Source of the DNA: Spongospora subterranea f. sp. subterranea | Taxonomy: Eukaryota > Endomyxa: Phytomyxea > Phytomyxea > Plasmodiophorida | NCBI GenBank assembly: GCA_049724395.1 | Contig: JAUGWO010000221.1 | Location: forward strand, 1 to 51,678 | Length of the DNA stretch: 51,678 bases | Direction: 5' to 3' | Shown: one piece after another, positions 21,716-33,599 of the stretch | Layout: every line of letters begins with the position of its first letter | Numbering within the stretch: position 1 is the stretch's first letter | Program-made: the position numbers and the translations under genes | The notes under the pieces: model-generated | Seen by the model: only the letters and a program-made list of their open reading frames with translations | What the model was told of the DNA's origin: nothing | The model's database searches: none

Positions 21716-24700
21716 AGGCGATGTAACATTTCAAAGAAGGCGATGTAACAATTCACAGAAGGCGATGTAACATTTCCAGAAGGCGATGTAACATTTCAAG
21801 TCAGGCGATGGCAATGTAACATTTCACAGAAGGCGATGTAACATTTCAACAGAAGGCGATGTAACATTTCAAGAAGGCGATGTAACATTTCAAGAAGGCG
21901 ATGTAACATTTCACAGAAGGCGATGTAACATTTCAAGAAGGCGATGTAACAATTCAAAGAAGGCGATGTAACATTTCACAGAAGGCGATGTAACATTTCA
22001 AAGAAGGCGATGTAACATTTCACAGAAGGCGATGTAACATTTCAAAGAAGGCGATGTAACATTTCAAAGAAGGCGATCAACATTTCAAGAAGGCGATGTA
22101 ACATTTCACAGAAGGCGATGTAACATTTCAAAGAAGGCGATTTCACAGAAGGCGATGTAACATTTCACAGAAGGCGATGTAACATTCAAAGAAGGCGATG
22201 TAACATTTCAAGAAGGCGATGTAACATTTCACAGAAGGCGATGGCATTTTCAAGAAGGCGATGTAACATTTCAAAGAAGGCGATGTAACATTTCACAGAA
22301 GGCGATGTAACATTTCAAAGAAGGCGATGTATTTCACAGAAGGCGATGTAACATTTCAAAGAAGGCGATGTAACATTTCACAAGGCGATGTAACAATTTC
22401 ACAGAAGGCGATGTAACAATTCAAGAAGGCGATGTAACATTTCATTTCAGAAGGCGATGTAACATTTCAAAGAAGGCGATGTAACATTTCAAGAAGGCGA
22501 TGTAACATTTCACAGAAGGCGATGTAACATTTCACAGAAGGCGATGTAAGAAGGCGATGTAACATTTCAAGAAGGCGATGTAACATTTCACAGAAGGCGA
22601 TGTAACATTTCAAAGAAGGCGATGTAACATTTCACAGAAGGCGATGTAACATTTCAAAGAAGGCGATGTAACATTTCACAGAAGGCGATGTAACATTTCA
22701 CAGAAGGCGATGTAACATTTCACAGAAGGCGATGAACATTTCACAGAAGGCGATGTAACATTTCACAGAAGGCGATGTAACATTTCAAGAAGGCGATGTA
22801 ACATTCAAAGAAGGCGAGAAGGCGATGTAACATTTCACAGAAGGCGATGTAACATTTCACAGAAGGCGATGTAACATTTCACAGAAGGCGATGTAACAAC
22901 AGAAGGCGATGTAACATTTCCAGAAGGCGATGTAACATTTCACAGAAGGCGATGTAACATTTCAAAGAAGGCGATCAACATTTCAAGAAGGCGATGTAAC
23001 ATTTCACAGAAGGCGATGTAACATTTCAAAGAAGGCGATGTAACATTTCAAGAAGGCGATGTAACATTTCACAGAAGGCGATGTAACATTTTCAAGAAGG
23101 CGATGTAACATTTCACAGAAGGCGATGTAACATTTCAAAGAAGGCGATGTAACATTTTTTACAGAAGGCGATGTAACATTTCACAGAAGGCGATGTAACA
23201 TTTCAAAGAAGGCGATGTAACAAGTTCAAGAAGGCGATGTAACATTTCACAGAAGGCGATGTAACATTTCACAGAAGGAAGGCGATGTAACATTTCAAGA
23301 AGGCGATGTAACATTTCAAGAAGGCGATGTAACAGGCGATGTTCACAGAAGGCGATGTAACAATTCAAGAAGGCGATGTAACATTTCAAAGAAGGCGATG
23401 CAACATTTCAGAAGGCGATTCACAGTAAACGATTTCATTCAAGAAGGCGATGTAACATTTCAAAGAAGGCGATGTAACATTTTCAAAGAAGGCGATGTAA
23501 CAATTCACAGAAGGCGATGTAACAATTCAAGAAGGCGATGTAACATTTCAAAGAAGGCGATGTAACATTTCACAGAAGGCGATGTAACAATTCAAAGAAG
23601 GTAATTAACATTTGAACCAACTCAAAGAAGGCGATGAACATTTAAGAAGGCGATGTAACATTTTCGATGTAACAATTCAAGAAGGCGATGTAACATTTCA
23701 CAGAAGGCGATGTAACATTTCACAGAAGGCGGTAAGGCGATGTAACATTTCAAGAAGGCGATGCATAACATTAACATTTCAAAGAAGGCGATGAACATTT
23801 CACAGAAGGCGATGTAACATTTCACAGAAGGCGATGTAACATTTCAAAGAAGGCGATGTAACATTTCACAGAAGGCGATGTAACATTTCAAAGAAGGCGA
23901 TGTAACATTTCAAGAAGGCGATGTCAAGCAAGGCGATGTAACAATTCAACAGAAGGCGATGTAACATTTCAAAGAAGGCGATGTAACATTTCACAGAAGG
24001 CGATGTAACAATTCAAGAAGGCGATGTCACAGAAGGCGATGTAACATTTCAAAGAAGGCGATGTAACATTTCACAGAAGGCGATGTAACATTTCAAGAAG
24101 GCGACAGAAACGATTTCAAGAAGGCGATGTAACATTTCACAGAAGGCGATGTAACATTTCAAGAAGGCGATGTAACATTTCACAAGAAGGCGATGTAACA
24201 TTTCAAAGAAGGCGATGATTCATTTCAGAAGGCGATGTAACATTTCATTTCAAGAAGGCGATGTAACATTTCAAAGAAGGCGATGTAACATTTCAAAGAA
24301 GGCGATGTAACATTTCAAGAAGGCGATGTAACATTTCACAGAAGGCGATGTAACATTTCACAGAAGGCGATGTAACATTTCAAGAAGGCGATGTAACATT
24401 TCAAAGAAGGCGATGTAACATTTCACAGAAGGCGATGTAACATTTCACAGAAGGCGATGTAACATTTCAGGCGATGTAACATTTCACAGAAGGCGATGTA
24501 ACATTTCAAGAAGGCGATGTAACATTTCACAGAAGGCGATGTAACATTTCACAGAAGGCGATGTAACATTTCACAGAAGGCGATGTAACATTTCAAAGAA
24601 GGCGATGTAACATTTCATTTCAAGAAGGCGATGTAACATTTGTAACATTTCACAGAAGGCGATGTAACATTTCACAGAACGATGTAACATTTCACAGAAG

Positions 24701-26815
24701 GCGATGTAACATTTCACAGAAGGCGATGTAACATTTCAAAGAAGGCGATGTAACATTTCACAGAAGGCGATGTAACATTTCACAGAAGGCGATGTAACAT
24801 TTCACAGAAGGCGATGTAACATTTCACAGAAGGCGATGTAACATTTCACAGAAGGCGATTTCACAGAAGGCGTAACATTTCACAGAAGGCGATGTAACAT
24901 TTTCACAGAAGGCGATTTCACAGAAGGCGATGTAACATTTCAAAGAAGGCGAGAAGAAGGCGATGTAACATTTCAAAGAAGGCGATGTAACATTTCACAG
25001 AAGGCGATGTAACATTTCACAGAAGGCGATGTAACATTTCACAGAAGGCGATGTAACATTTCAAAGAAGGCGATGTAACATTTCAAAGAAGGCGATTCAA
25101 CATTTCAAAGAAGGCGATGTAACATTTCACAGAAGGCGATGTAACATCACAGAAGGCGATGTAACATTTCAAAGAACATGTAACATTTCACAGAAGGCGA
25201 TGTAACATTTCACAGAAGGCGATGTAACATTTCACAGAAGGCGATGTAACATTTCACAGAAGGCGATGTAACATTTCACAGAAGGCGATGTAACATTTCA
25301 AAGAAGGCGATGTAACATTTCACAGAAGGCGATGTAACATTTCACAGAAGGCGATGTAACATTTCACAGAAGGCGATGTAACATTTCACAGAAGGCGATG
25401 TAACATTTCACAGAAGGCGATGTAACATTTCACAGAAGGCGATGTAACATTTCACAGAAGGCGATGTAACATTTCACAGAAGGCGATGTAACATTTCACA
25501 GAAGGCGATGTAACATTTCACAGAAGGCGATGTAACATTTCACAGAAGGCGATGTAACATTTCACAGAAGGCGATGTAACATTTCACAGAAGGCGATTAA
25601 CATTTCACAGAAGGCGATTAACATTTCACAGAAGGCGATGTAACATTTCACAGAAGGCGATGTAACATTTCAAAGAAGGCGATGTAACATTTCACAGAAG
25701 GCGATGTAACATTTCACAGAAGGCGATGTAACATTTCACAGAAGGCGATGTAACATTTCACAGAAGGCGATGTAACATTTCACAGAAGGCGATGTAACAT
25801 TTCAAAGAAGGCGATGTAACATTTCACAGAAGGCGATGTAACATTTCACAGAAGGCGATGTAACACAAAGAAGGCGATTAACATTTCACAGAAGGCGATG
25901 TAACATTTCACAGAAGGCGATGTAACATTTCACAGAAGGCGATGTAACATTTCACAGAAGGCGATTCACAGAACATTTCACAGAAGGCGATGTAACATTT
26001 CACAGAAGGCGATGTAACATTTCAAAGAAGGCGATGTAACATTTCACAGAAGGCGATGTAACATTTCACAGAAGGCGATGTAACATTTCACAGAAGGCGA
26101 TGTAACATTTCACAGAAGGCGTAACATTTCACAGAAGGCGATGTAACATTTCACAGAAGGCGATTCACAGAAGGCGATGTAACATTTCACAGAAGGCGAT
26201 GTAACATTTTCACAGAAGGCGATGTAACATTTCACAGAAGGCGATGTAACATTTCACAGAAGGCGATGTAACATTTCACAGAAGGCGATGTAACATTTCA
26301 AAGAAGGCGATGTAACATTTCAGGCGAGAAGGCGATGTAACATTTCACAGAAGGCGATGTAACATTTTCACAGAAGGCGATGTAACATTTCACAGAAGGC
26401 GATGTAACATTTCACAGAAGGCGATGTAACATTTAACATTTCACAGAAGGCGATGTAACATTTCACAGAAGGCGATGTAACATTTCACAGAAGGCGATGT
26501 AACATTTCACAGAAGGCGATGTAACATTTCACAGAAGGCGATGTAACATTTCACAGAAGGCGATGTAACATTTCACAGAAGGCGATGTAACATTTCAAAG
26601 AAGGCGATGTAACATTTCACAGAAGGCGATGTAACATTTCACAGAAGGCGATGTAACAATTCACAGAAGGCGATGTAACATTTCACAGAAGGCGATGTAA
26701 CATTTCAAAGAAGGCGATGTAACATTTCACAGAAGGCGATGTAACATTTCACAGAAGGCGATGTAACATTTCACAGAAGTCGATGTAACATTTCACAGAA
26801 GGCGATATAGCACTT
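21716..26815 (+). repeat. 22-bp minisatellite, type 3, the longest and most homogeneous array
   Basis: About 230 units of GATGTAACATTTCACAGAAG plus GC (variants AAAGAAGG and AAGAAGG, the latter 21 bp). Homogeneity is greatest at about 25,200-25,850, with long runs of identical units. The left third mixes CACAG, AAAG and AAG forms. Recurrent truncated units (GGCGATTTCACAG, GGCGATTCACAG, GGCGATTAACA) show that deletions have been copied within the array. TGTAAC gives a stop every 66 bp. Confidence 0.95.
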
Positions 26816-27262
26816 CGAGGAAGGCGGAGTAACATTTCCGTGCAGCCTTCAATGACAGGCGATGCACTTGTTCATGTGAGGTGACATCCCGTTTCAACTT
26901 GAGCACCATTGTATAGCCAACAGAATTTAAGTTAACCAAGTTTCCAACGTCACACTTTGCTCTGATAGTACCGATTTCAATAAAAAACAAAATGTGGCGA
27001 TTTCCAACCTCAACTGTTGGCGTTTGTTGAAGCAGTATTGGCGGCGACGAAATGCTGTTGGATATGCAGACGGGTTAACATTGCTTAGACCATTTGTCTT
27101 TTCAAATGTGATCCTTGATGAGGAAAGTGCTGGCACCGAACTCACATTGTTCCAAACACATCGCAGAGGGTCAGCCAAACAAAATTACACAGCCGCCTTT
27201 CATTATCAAAACCTAATGAAATGTGTGGGATGTATCAACGACGATTTGGCAATGAGCAAATA
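26816..27262. other. Array edge followed by unique DNA without a convincing gene
   Basis: Units decay over 26,800-26,880 (CACTTCGAGGAAGGCGG, then isolated GGCGATG). A plus-strand frame at about 26,994-27,263 and an overlapping minus-strand frame at about 27,178-26,927 are both open, neither with a recognised domain. Confidence 0.5.
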
Positions 27263-27680
27263 GTGATTACCTTGATATCATGGTCGCATGGACAGCGCGA
27301 CCATTTGATCCTGGGGTCATAGAGTCCTGACCTCCAAAAGTCCAGACACATGTCGATGCAACTTTTAATATTCTGCTACATGTTTGGAAACCAGCAGAAT
27401 TCAGGTATATTGGTGTCGAAGTTTCCTGGAACAGATATGGTCACATCATGTGGTAGAACCATCGAAAAGACCTTTAGTTGGTTTCATTCGAATCAGATAT
27501 TGGCGGCGTCATTGATGTTTCGACACCAATCGTCAATCGTGTGGCCGACCATACAGAAAACCAAGAGTTGTTGGTATTTATCGTAGTTGTCGCAGTGACC
27601 ACTGAAGCGAAAGAATCAGAACTTAGTGCTAGAAGCAAAGTCAAGGGCTGACACCATTCCATAGAACGGTTTGAAGACAT
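27263..27680 (-). CDS. Possible small secreted protein, two exons
   Basis: A minus-strand frame begins MSSNRSMEWCQPLTLLLALS at 27,680. The Leu-rich stretch followed by SSDSFASVV resembles a signal peptide, and the next part is Thr/Asn/Ser-rich. A second open segment (about 27,435-27,263), entered after an acceptor-like CTGTTCCAG, encodes ETSTPIYLNSAGFQTCSRIL and onward to ...AVHATMISR before a stop. The donor joining them is not clear (GTGTCGAAAC gives a 102-nt intron), so the model is tentative. No family is recognised. Confidence 0.3.
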
Positions 27681-27689
27681 CTTTTCAAG

Positions 27690-28333
27690 CTATTCGCTGA
27701 GAAGCGCACAGTGCTTTCAAAAAATAAAAACTCTTGTTCGGTAATTAACGGCGTTTTTTTTTATACGCCATTGTCATCTCTCATTGAGTAGAATTGTTTG
27801 AGGAGTATCCATGCATGGTAATCACTCAAAAATCGAGGGCCATTTTTTCGATTTGTCCACGCCCAACGCTAATGCCGCAAATTAATGTCGCTGCAACAAC
27901 GATTATCGTCGCCATTCAAATGGGATTTCTAAAACTGCATGTGCGGGGGTTGATGGATTGAAATTCTCTTGTTTGGATCTGAAATGGGTTAGTCGTGGGA
28001 TGGTACCAAAATTACCTCCAAAACCCCCAAAATTGTGATGAATTCCGAACCCCCCCCCCAATCAATGCTCCAGAAAATGGCTAATGTTCCGATGAGTTCT
28101 TCGTCGTTCCCAGCGACTTATTCGTTCATTGCCAATCTTATGCAAATCCGACTGTATACCCTCATTTCCCATTATTCCCCTTTTATCCAGGCCATATTTC
28201 CCATCGAGTCAACACACTTCCCACGACCCGTTGATGTGAAATGACCTGGTGATCCTGTTCAGCACCGGTATGACCCCCAGCTGGCGCTCTGGTCAAACCG
28301 ATCATTAACAATATTCCACAGACGATCTAAATA
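27690..28333. other. Unique DNA, no gene seen
   Basis: This AT-rich stretch has T9 and C10 homopolymers (near 27,756 and 28,050-28,059). Frames are short and without domain or codon signal. Confidence 0.6.
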
Positions 28334-28777
28334 ATGCGACAAACCAGTAAAATCCTAAACTGTTCTCATAAGCCAGTGTATGGTCATCCAGCGACAATAA
28401 TCACAGCGGCGGTCCAGGCGTTCCTTGCCCGTTCGCCCGAGCGTCGCTGGCCGTTATCGTTGAAAGTGAGCAATTTCTTCGGGAGCGTCGAGGTGCGAAT
28501 CGCCTGGGAAGATCTGGCGGCGTGTCAGGTGTTCCAGTTGTGGTCAAGCGATGGTCGGTTGATCGCCATTGTCGATCAGGATCTGGCGGCCGTCAACCTG
28601 GTCTTTGAGCTGCTCCATCAGACCACCTGCTATTCGATGGCGCTGCTCAACGCCGACTACAACAGCCCGCCCAAAGTCCACCTGGTCAACACCAGAACGC
28701 GGTCGACCGCCAAAGCCCAAGAGCTGCTGTGCATAGCGATATCCTCTACATGTGTTTCACCGGCGATTTACTATTAA
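28334..28777 (+). CDS. Hypothetical protein, 147 codons
   Basis: ATG at 28,334 opens a frame to TAA at 28,777. The segment 28,400-28,735 is distinctly GC-richer than its flanks and reads like a globular fold (SLKVSNFFGSVEVRIAWEDL, DGRLIAIVDQDLAAVNLVFE). The N-terminal 25 codons are AT-rich and less protein-like. CCAGCG and GGTCCAG sites near 28,390-28,418 could instead be splice acceptors, so the coding part may be an exon. No domain is recognised and no repeat copy is seen in the window. Confidence 0.45.
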   Translation: MRQTSKILNCSHKPVYGHPATIITAAVQAFLARSPERRWPLSLKVSNFFGSVEVRIAWEDLAACQVFQLWSSDGRLIAIVDQDLAAVNLVFELLHQTTCYSMALLNADYNSPPKVHLVNTRTRSTAKAQELLCIAISSTCVSPAIYY

Positions 28778-28999
28778 GTCAGATGGCGCTAAACAAATAC
28801 ATAAATATTCAATCCGATATCCGTTATTTCGTTGAGATTGGCAGATAACGACTAGCAATGAACTGTCGATTTCTTGAACTGCGCCTGGAACTCACGTGGG
28901 GACCTATTAAAGTCCATTCAAGATTTGCTGAACGTGACAATTAAAAATCGCCATGAACCAGTCAGATTCGTTATGGAGACATGCGCGCCCGACGATGGT

Positions 29000-30060
29000 G
29001 TATTGGCAATCGCCCCTTCCCTGGTTTAGTCTACCAAAAGCTCCATGTGATTTTGTTTCTGCGTCATCATACGTGTTTCATTCGCAAATAAAGGAGGTAT
29101 GGGGGGATCATCTGGTTCAAAGGTCAACTCACTTGACGAGTGGCGGCGGATCAAACAGCTTGACGAGATTTGGGAGTCTTGTATAATAATTCTCAAATCA
29201 TCAGGTTCCATAACGATTGCAGTTCTCCACTGGTGTATCGGCCAAACCATCTGCCCTGGCCCGTTCCGACAGGCTGTTCCAGCGGTAATGTGCCAGGTTG
29301 GCGCTATCCCTTTCGAGGAATCCAATGCCATAATCGCTGCTCCAGGGGCAATATTTCGCCCTGTCAAACTGGAACAGGTTTTTGGCCAACACCGCTTGAT
29401 ATCAATTTCAGGATTTTCATAATTCTTCAGGATCCGGATAAAAAAATCAGCAAATCATTCCATCTTCAATAACGACGAAAGATTGTCGCCTGTGCCTTCG
29501 ACAGCTACGCTTCGGAACTCTGTTGATCAAAATCTCTTTCCGTTTGTTCCAGAGCCGATCTGGAATGTCGTCGATGCTCATAGCGCCATTGCAAGAACGC
29601 TCAATGCAATTCGCAAACAAGGATGTAGTTAGTCGTCGGCGACGTTGTTGGTTCGAAAAGCGCAGTGCTGACCGACCTCCGCAACATTATTGACCAATAC
29701 GATTGCGCCATAAAACCGATCGACGTCAATTACAGGAGAAAGGTTCGGTAACTCTCACAGACTGAGTAAGAAGGTCTGCGACAATTACATCGAGGAGCAT
29801 CTCCATAAACGGATGTATATCGCCCATCAAGATCGCCGTGAGGATCACCCCAGCCCTCATTGCCAAGAAGAACAAGGGCAGCCATCGGTTATGACTCAAT
29901 TACAAAGACGTCAGGTTATAATCTCGTCCATCAACAATATTCTGGCCCACGTCTGTGTCAGCCCAGACCACCACCAGATTTGCTTTGCAAAGCGTGTTCA
30001 ACCGTGTTGAACTGAAGGCAGTTTGGGAACTGGAACACGGCGTCGGTAAAGTATATTGTG
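29000..30060 (-). pseudogene. Coding-like stretch in shifting minus-strand frames, unidentified protein
   Basis: Successive minus-strand segments have strong protein character but no single frame. They include YFTDAVFQFPNCLQFNTVEH (about 30,050), a hydrophobic piece LPLFFLAMRAGVILTAILMG (about 29,870), VIDVDRFYGAIVLVNNVAEV (about 29,735), MSIDDIPDRLWNKRKEILIN (about 29,600) and a 140-codon open segment at about 29,456-29,028 (including MALDSSKGIAPTWHITAG). This is either a gene with several very short introns or a decayed gene. I do not recognise the family and do not attempt a joined product. Confidence 0.45.
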
Positions 30061-30395
30061 ATGCCATTTATGTTGAATGAACTTCTCAAACATAGACAGG
30101 CTCAGATCCCAAGACTAGACCTAGTTCTTGGGTCGGGTGTCACCAACTGTCGTGGAAGATGACTCAACGACTTTCACCTTACTCTCATGGGGTGTTGAAG
30201 GCGATCACTATGAATACATATTCGGAAAGTTGTATTAACGCGATACGTTGACAGGTGGAGGAGTAAATTCGAGATCAGCAAAAATGTGACATCGAATCAC
30301 TGAACACGATCGCTGAATGAGTTTTTCAAAGACGCAGACTTGAAACCGTCATGATGAACGGGGTCGCTTGTGTGAATTACAGGGTGTGTGAACCG
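30061..30395. other. Unique DNA, no gene seen
   Basis: Only short frames occur here. It lies between the coding-like stretch to the left and the membrane-protein frame to the right, whose stop is at 30,396. Confidence 0.5.
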
Positions 30396-30905
30396 TCAAC
30401 GCGCCCGGATCAGATTTCGAAGCAACACACGTAAGACCTTGATCAACAGTAGGACGTATATGGCAATCATTGCCAATCTCGGCAATACGTAATTCACAAA
30501 CATGGCCAACCCAGCACCGCCAAGACCATAGCACCATCGTGCTGCAGACAATATTTCTTGGTTTCCTTTTTCGTTTGTTTCTCCGATCAAATCGACCATT
30601 CTGATGTTCCGTCTCCCATGCCCAACTGTGGAACAACAGCGACTGCATTTTCCGCCATCCGTTGGCGCCCTGGTGAGGGTTGGATCTTCGGCCGCTTTGA
30701 GGGACGCGACGGTGCGCTGATTGCCGCTCCGATCTGGGTGTTTTCCAATATACGAACAGGCCCAGGCCGTAATAAATAGCGCCACGATGGCAATCCCTGC
30801 CCAGCACCGCCACCGCATCGCTTCAACTGTTTCTGCGGCGTTTGCGTCGCGATTTTTTGTGCTATTTTCGGGAGTTTGCACACAGTCGCGGGCCGATTGC
30901 TCCAT
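30396..30905 (-). CDS. Small membrane protein, 169 codons
   Basis: The minus-strand frame runs from ATG at 30,905 (MEQSARDCVQTPENSTKNRD) to a stop at 30,396. Residues about 31-53 (WRCWAGIAIVALFITAWACS) form a likely transmembrane helix flanked by Arg. A second hydrophobic region, residues about 125-160 (GLGGAGLAMFVNYVLP and MIAIYVLLLIKVLRVLL), may be one long or two short helices. The loop between is polar with a Cys pair (KCSRCC). The C-terminus is basic (LLRNLIRAR), as in proteins with a cytosolic tail. An overlapping frame on the same strand (30,813-30,349) lacks these features and is taken as a shadow. No family is recognised. Confidence 0.55.
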   Translation of the reverse strand: MEQSARDCVQTPENSTKNRDANAAETVEAMRWRCWAGIAIVALFITAWACSYIGKHPDRSGNQRTVASLKAAEDPTLTRAPTDGGKCSRCCSTVGHGRRNIRMVDLIGETNEKGNQEILSAARWCYGLGGAGLAMFVNYVLPRLAMIAIYVLLLIKVLRVLLRNLIRAR

Positions 30906-30909
30906 ATGC

Positions 30910-31690
30910 TAGGGTGACCTACGCATCCCCGAAACCCCGAGGGGGGTGGGTTTGCGAACCGAGTCGTTAGACAAGGGAAGGCGCTCCTGGAATGACAGGG
31001 AATATTACTGGCCTGTGTCTATTGAGGTTGTCTCTTCTTTCGCATTGGGGCAGTAGATCACAACCAGATATTGTTTGTTTGTTTTTATTCGGGGCAAAAT
31101 TGAGTTTTGATTCTTCTGTTGGTCAGAACTTGGTATTGCTATAAGGTTGTTAATGTAGCAGTTATCCTTCGTCTTTTATAATTTGAGTTCAACAATTGCT
31201 GTGTTGTGATGTCGATATTTCATTGCACAGTATGTACCTCAATCACATTCCTCCCACATTTGTCCGTTCTCATACAACTTTTCAGACCTATTCAGAGTAA
31301 TCCTGTTGATTGGCTGTGGTCAACCGTCTGTGCAAAAACTCAGAGCACGAGTTGCGCGGAACATATAAATATTTCAACTGATTTTGGTTCACGACTGGCC
31401 AAAGTGGCGCCAGTAAATCCGCGCAGCCGTGGAGTTGCGGAGTGGTCCGGGCCTGTAGCCCGATGTGGTCACGGTATCGCAAGGGGCATACAGGCCCCTA
31501 CTTGACTCGGCTTGTTTGTTGAGTTGACTCGGAGTCGATGGAGTCGACTTTCGACTTAAAACAACAACTGACCGTATTCAGTTTCATAATGATTCATGCG
31601 CCAGACTAACAATTGTGGCGACATGTTTTTGACGGTTTCAGACAATGTAGCAGCCAAATCTCTGCGCGCTGGCTAACGCAAGACCATCCG
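30910..31690. other. Unique DNA, no gene seen
   Basis: No coherent frame is found. A short inverted repeat GGGCCTGTA...TACAGGCCC spans 31,448-31,497; it has no tRNA-like arrangement. Confidence 0.5.
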
Positions 31691-32040
31691 AACTCTGGGC
31701 CATTGCAACTAAATGGTGCTCTACCACATCGCCAAAACACCCGCTGGTACGCCGATGTCGTCAGGGAAGGTCAGGCCAACGATCGATCCGTTCAGAAGCT
31801 CATCCAGCATATCGCCAAACATTCCGCGTCCAAGAGGGACTACTCTATCGACGGCAAGCACTTGTGGTGCCTACAGAACGTGGACAAATCCTCAAGGTGC
31901 TTGCACAGCTCCATGGCGGACCAGGAGGTGGTCGCCTCCACGCCGTTCAGCGACACTTTTGGTGTGGCGGGCATGGCCACTCGTTCCTGATACCTTCGTC
32001 CCTCAGCCTCCATTCCTCGACTTGCGAAACTGACCAACAA
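31690..32040 (+). mobile_element. Ty3/gypsy LTR-retrotransposon fossil, pol fragment around the integrase zinc-binding region
   Basis: The plus strand reads like the stretch just before and including the H2C2 zinc-binding domain of Ty3/gypsy integrases: a VQEGLLYRR-type strand, then RGQILKVL and an LHGGPGGG loop followed by RHFW. This order is characteristic of gypsy-type polyproteins. Only about 350 bp is recognisable; no LTRs, reverse transcriptase or integrase core were found nearby. It is a short, broken and probably old remnant. Confidence 0.7.
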
Positions 32041-32089
32041 ATGCTCGGAACGTTTGCGTCCTGGCTTCCCCAATCATTATAACGCATTT

Positions 32090-32600
32090 ACACTTCTCAT
32101 CAACTTCCATGTTTCTCCCAGATTCTTCTGATGGCATCTTTTTACTGTCTCGCCAAAGCTCGTTCAGTTGGAGCGTTTGGTTTGGTCAATTTGACAACGA
32201 TTTCAGACCTTTGAAGCTCGCTAAGGCGAGTTCAGTACTTCCAATTTCGAGTCATAGCGCAAAAGCGGAATTGTGATTTTTTTGTTTACTCGTTTTAATG
32301 GTTGAGACATCACTCTGCCCTGAGTGAGCAGATTCCTCATCTTGACCTGACAGAACCCGACTGCAACTCGACGACGAATCAATACACTGAGATGATGCCG
32401 TGTCCGGTCTCCAGGGCCAGAATCTGATCATAGGCCTCTGCCGTTAAACGTCAGCTTCGACTGGAGTGTATGAAACCACTCAAGGCTGATGAATTTGTGC
32501 AAAGTACAGAATGGGGATAGCTCCATAAGATCGTCGGGCATCGTGGCAGGAATTTGTAATGATATGATGACGCGGTCGTTCAAAAATTATTTCGCTGAGA
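32090..32600. other. Unique DNA, no gene seen
   Basis: This AT-rich stretch has short frames only. No repeat units or RNA gene are recognised. Confidence 0.5.
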
Positions 32601-33430
32601 CGATCGGTAGCTTCCTTTAGTTTTCATGTACTTGTGCGCTTCTTCGAACAACGGCCAGTTTCCCGGTATCGTCCTGGACATCTCCGACAGTTATCATCGG
32701 GTCGGTCATATCGCAAATGACGACGATTTCACTTTTTACGATCTGCCCAAAGCTGGCACAATTTGGAAATGGTCTTTTCCCACTCCATAACTTCGACTCT
32801 ATAAACCGCAATCGTGAATTGATGGTGCCAATTGATCGGATCGACAATCTGGAGTTCTATTACCTTCTTGTAATTTCTTGGTGTCGGAATACAATGGAGG
32901 ACTGTCGACCGTATCGACCTGCGTTAATGCCAATAAACTCCCGCAGCAAGATCGCGCCTCGTTATTCATCAACACTTGTGAGAAAGCCAGCAGTCAACAG
33001 CAAGTACCTGACCAATATTTCGTTAGACTTAGGAAGTTTGGACAAGTACGATAGAAATTGAGGTGTCCTGTGTAAGAAGCTGGACTGACGAGAACAAAGA
33101 GCTGTTGGGCGGCCGGGACAGAAGGAAAAGGGTCTCACTAAATTGATCAATGTCGCAACCAACAATGGGTGGCCTGACCGGTGCCGTAGTGGAATACCGG
33201 TGAGTCGCAGGGCTTAGATGAGCAAACGACAGGAGGGCAATCAAGTGCACGACTGCATTATTGTCAGCGGAATTTTTTCCAATAGCAATCGCTGTGAACG
33301 GGGCCCTCGTATACACGAATATCGGTTCCAAAATTGACAGTTGACCCCAATGGACTGGAGTCGAACTCGTCCGCACTGGATGCGATCGCCTTTGCCCCAA
33401 ATAATGTTGATCCTGTTGCAAGATTGCAGC
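32600..33430 (+). pseudogene. Coding-like plus-strand segments, unidentified and broken
   Basis: Segments with protein character occur in changing frames: around 32,625-32,790 (FPGIVLDISDSYHRVGHIAN, then DDDFTFYDLPKAGTIWKW), around 33,245-33,340 (FFPIAIAVNGALVYTNIGSK) and around 33,340-33,450 (LDAIAFAPNNVDPVARLQLS). Nothing identifies the family. It may be an old gene or element remnant, and no product is proposed. Confidence 0.35.
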
Positions 33431-33599
33431 TGTCCGATGTTGCGGAATGATATTATGTTCAGATTACGGGTCTGGGACATTTTCGAAACTAATAGTTGAC
33501 GCAACCAGTACACTAGTGCGGCGGTTTTACATGTATTGTACCGTTCTGCTGGCCAAATTCAGAAGACCAAAGTTCGTTCAGGGATTTGAGATTCTTTTG

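Noticed and set aside
113-26815. CRISPR-like arrays
   Set aside because: The repeats are contiguous 22-bp units with no unique spacers between them and no cas genes; this is a minisatellite in a eukaryotic context.
28050-28059. C10 homopolymer as a contingency tract
   Set aside because: It lies in DNA with no supported gene, unlike the C12 tract at 47,903.
30349-30813. Second long minus-strand frame overlapping the membrane protein
   Set aside because: Its composition is skewed to Arg, Trp and His without hydrophobic segments or domain features; judged a shadow frame.
31420-31500. tRNA-like sequence (GCGGAGTGGTCC) with inverted repeat GGGCCTGTA/TACAGGCCC
   Set aside because: There is no matching acceptor stem or T-arm box at the right spacing.
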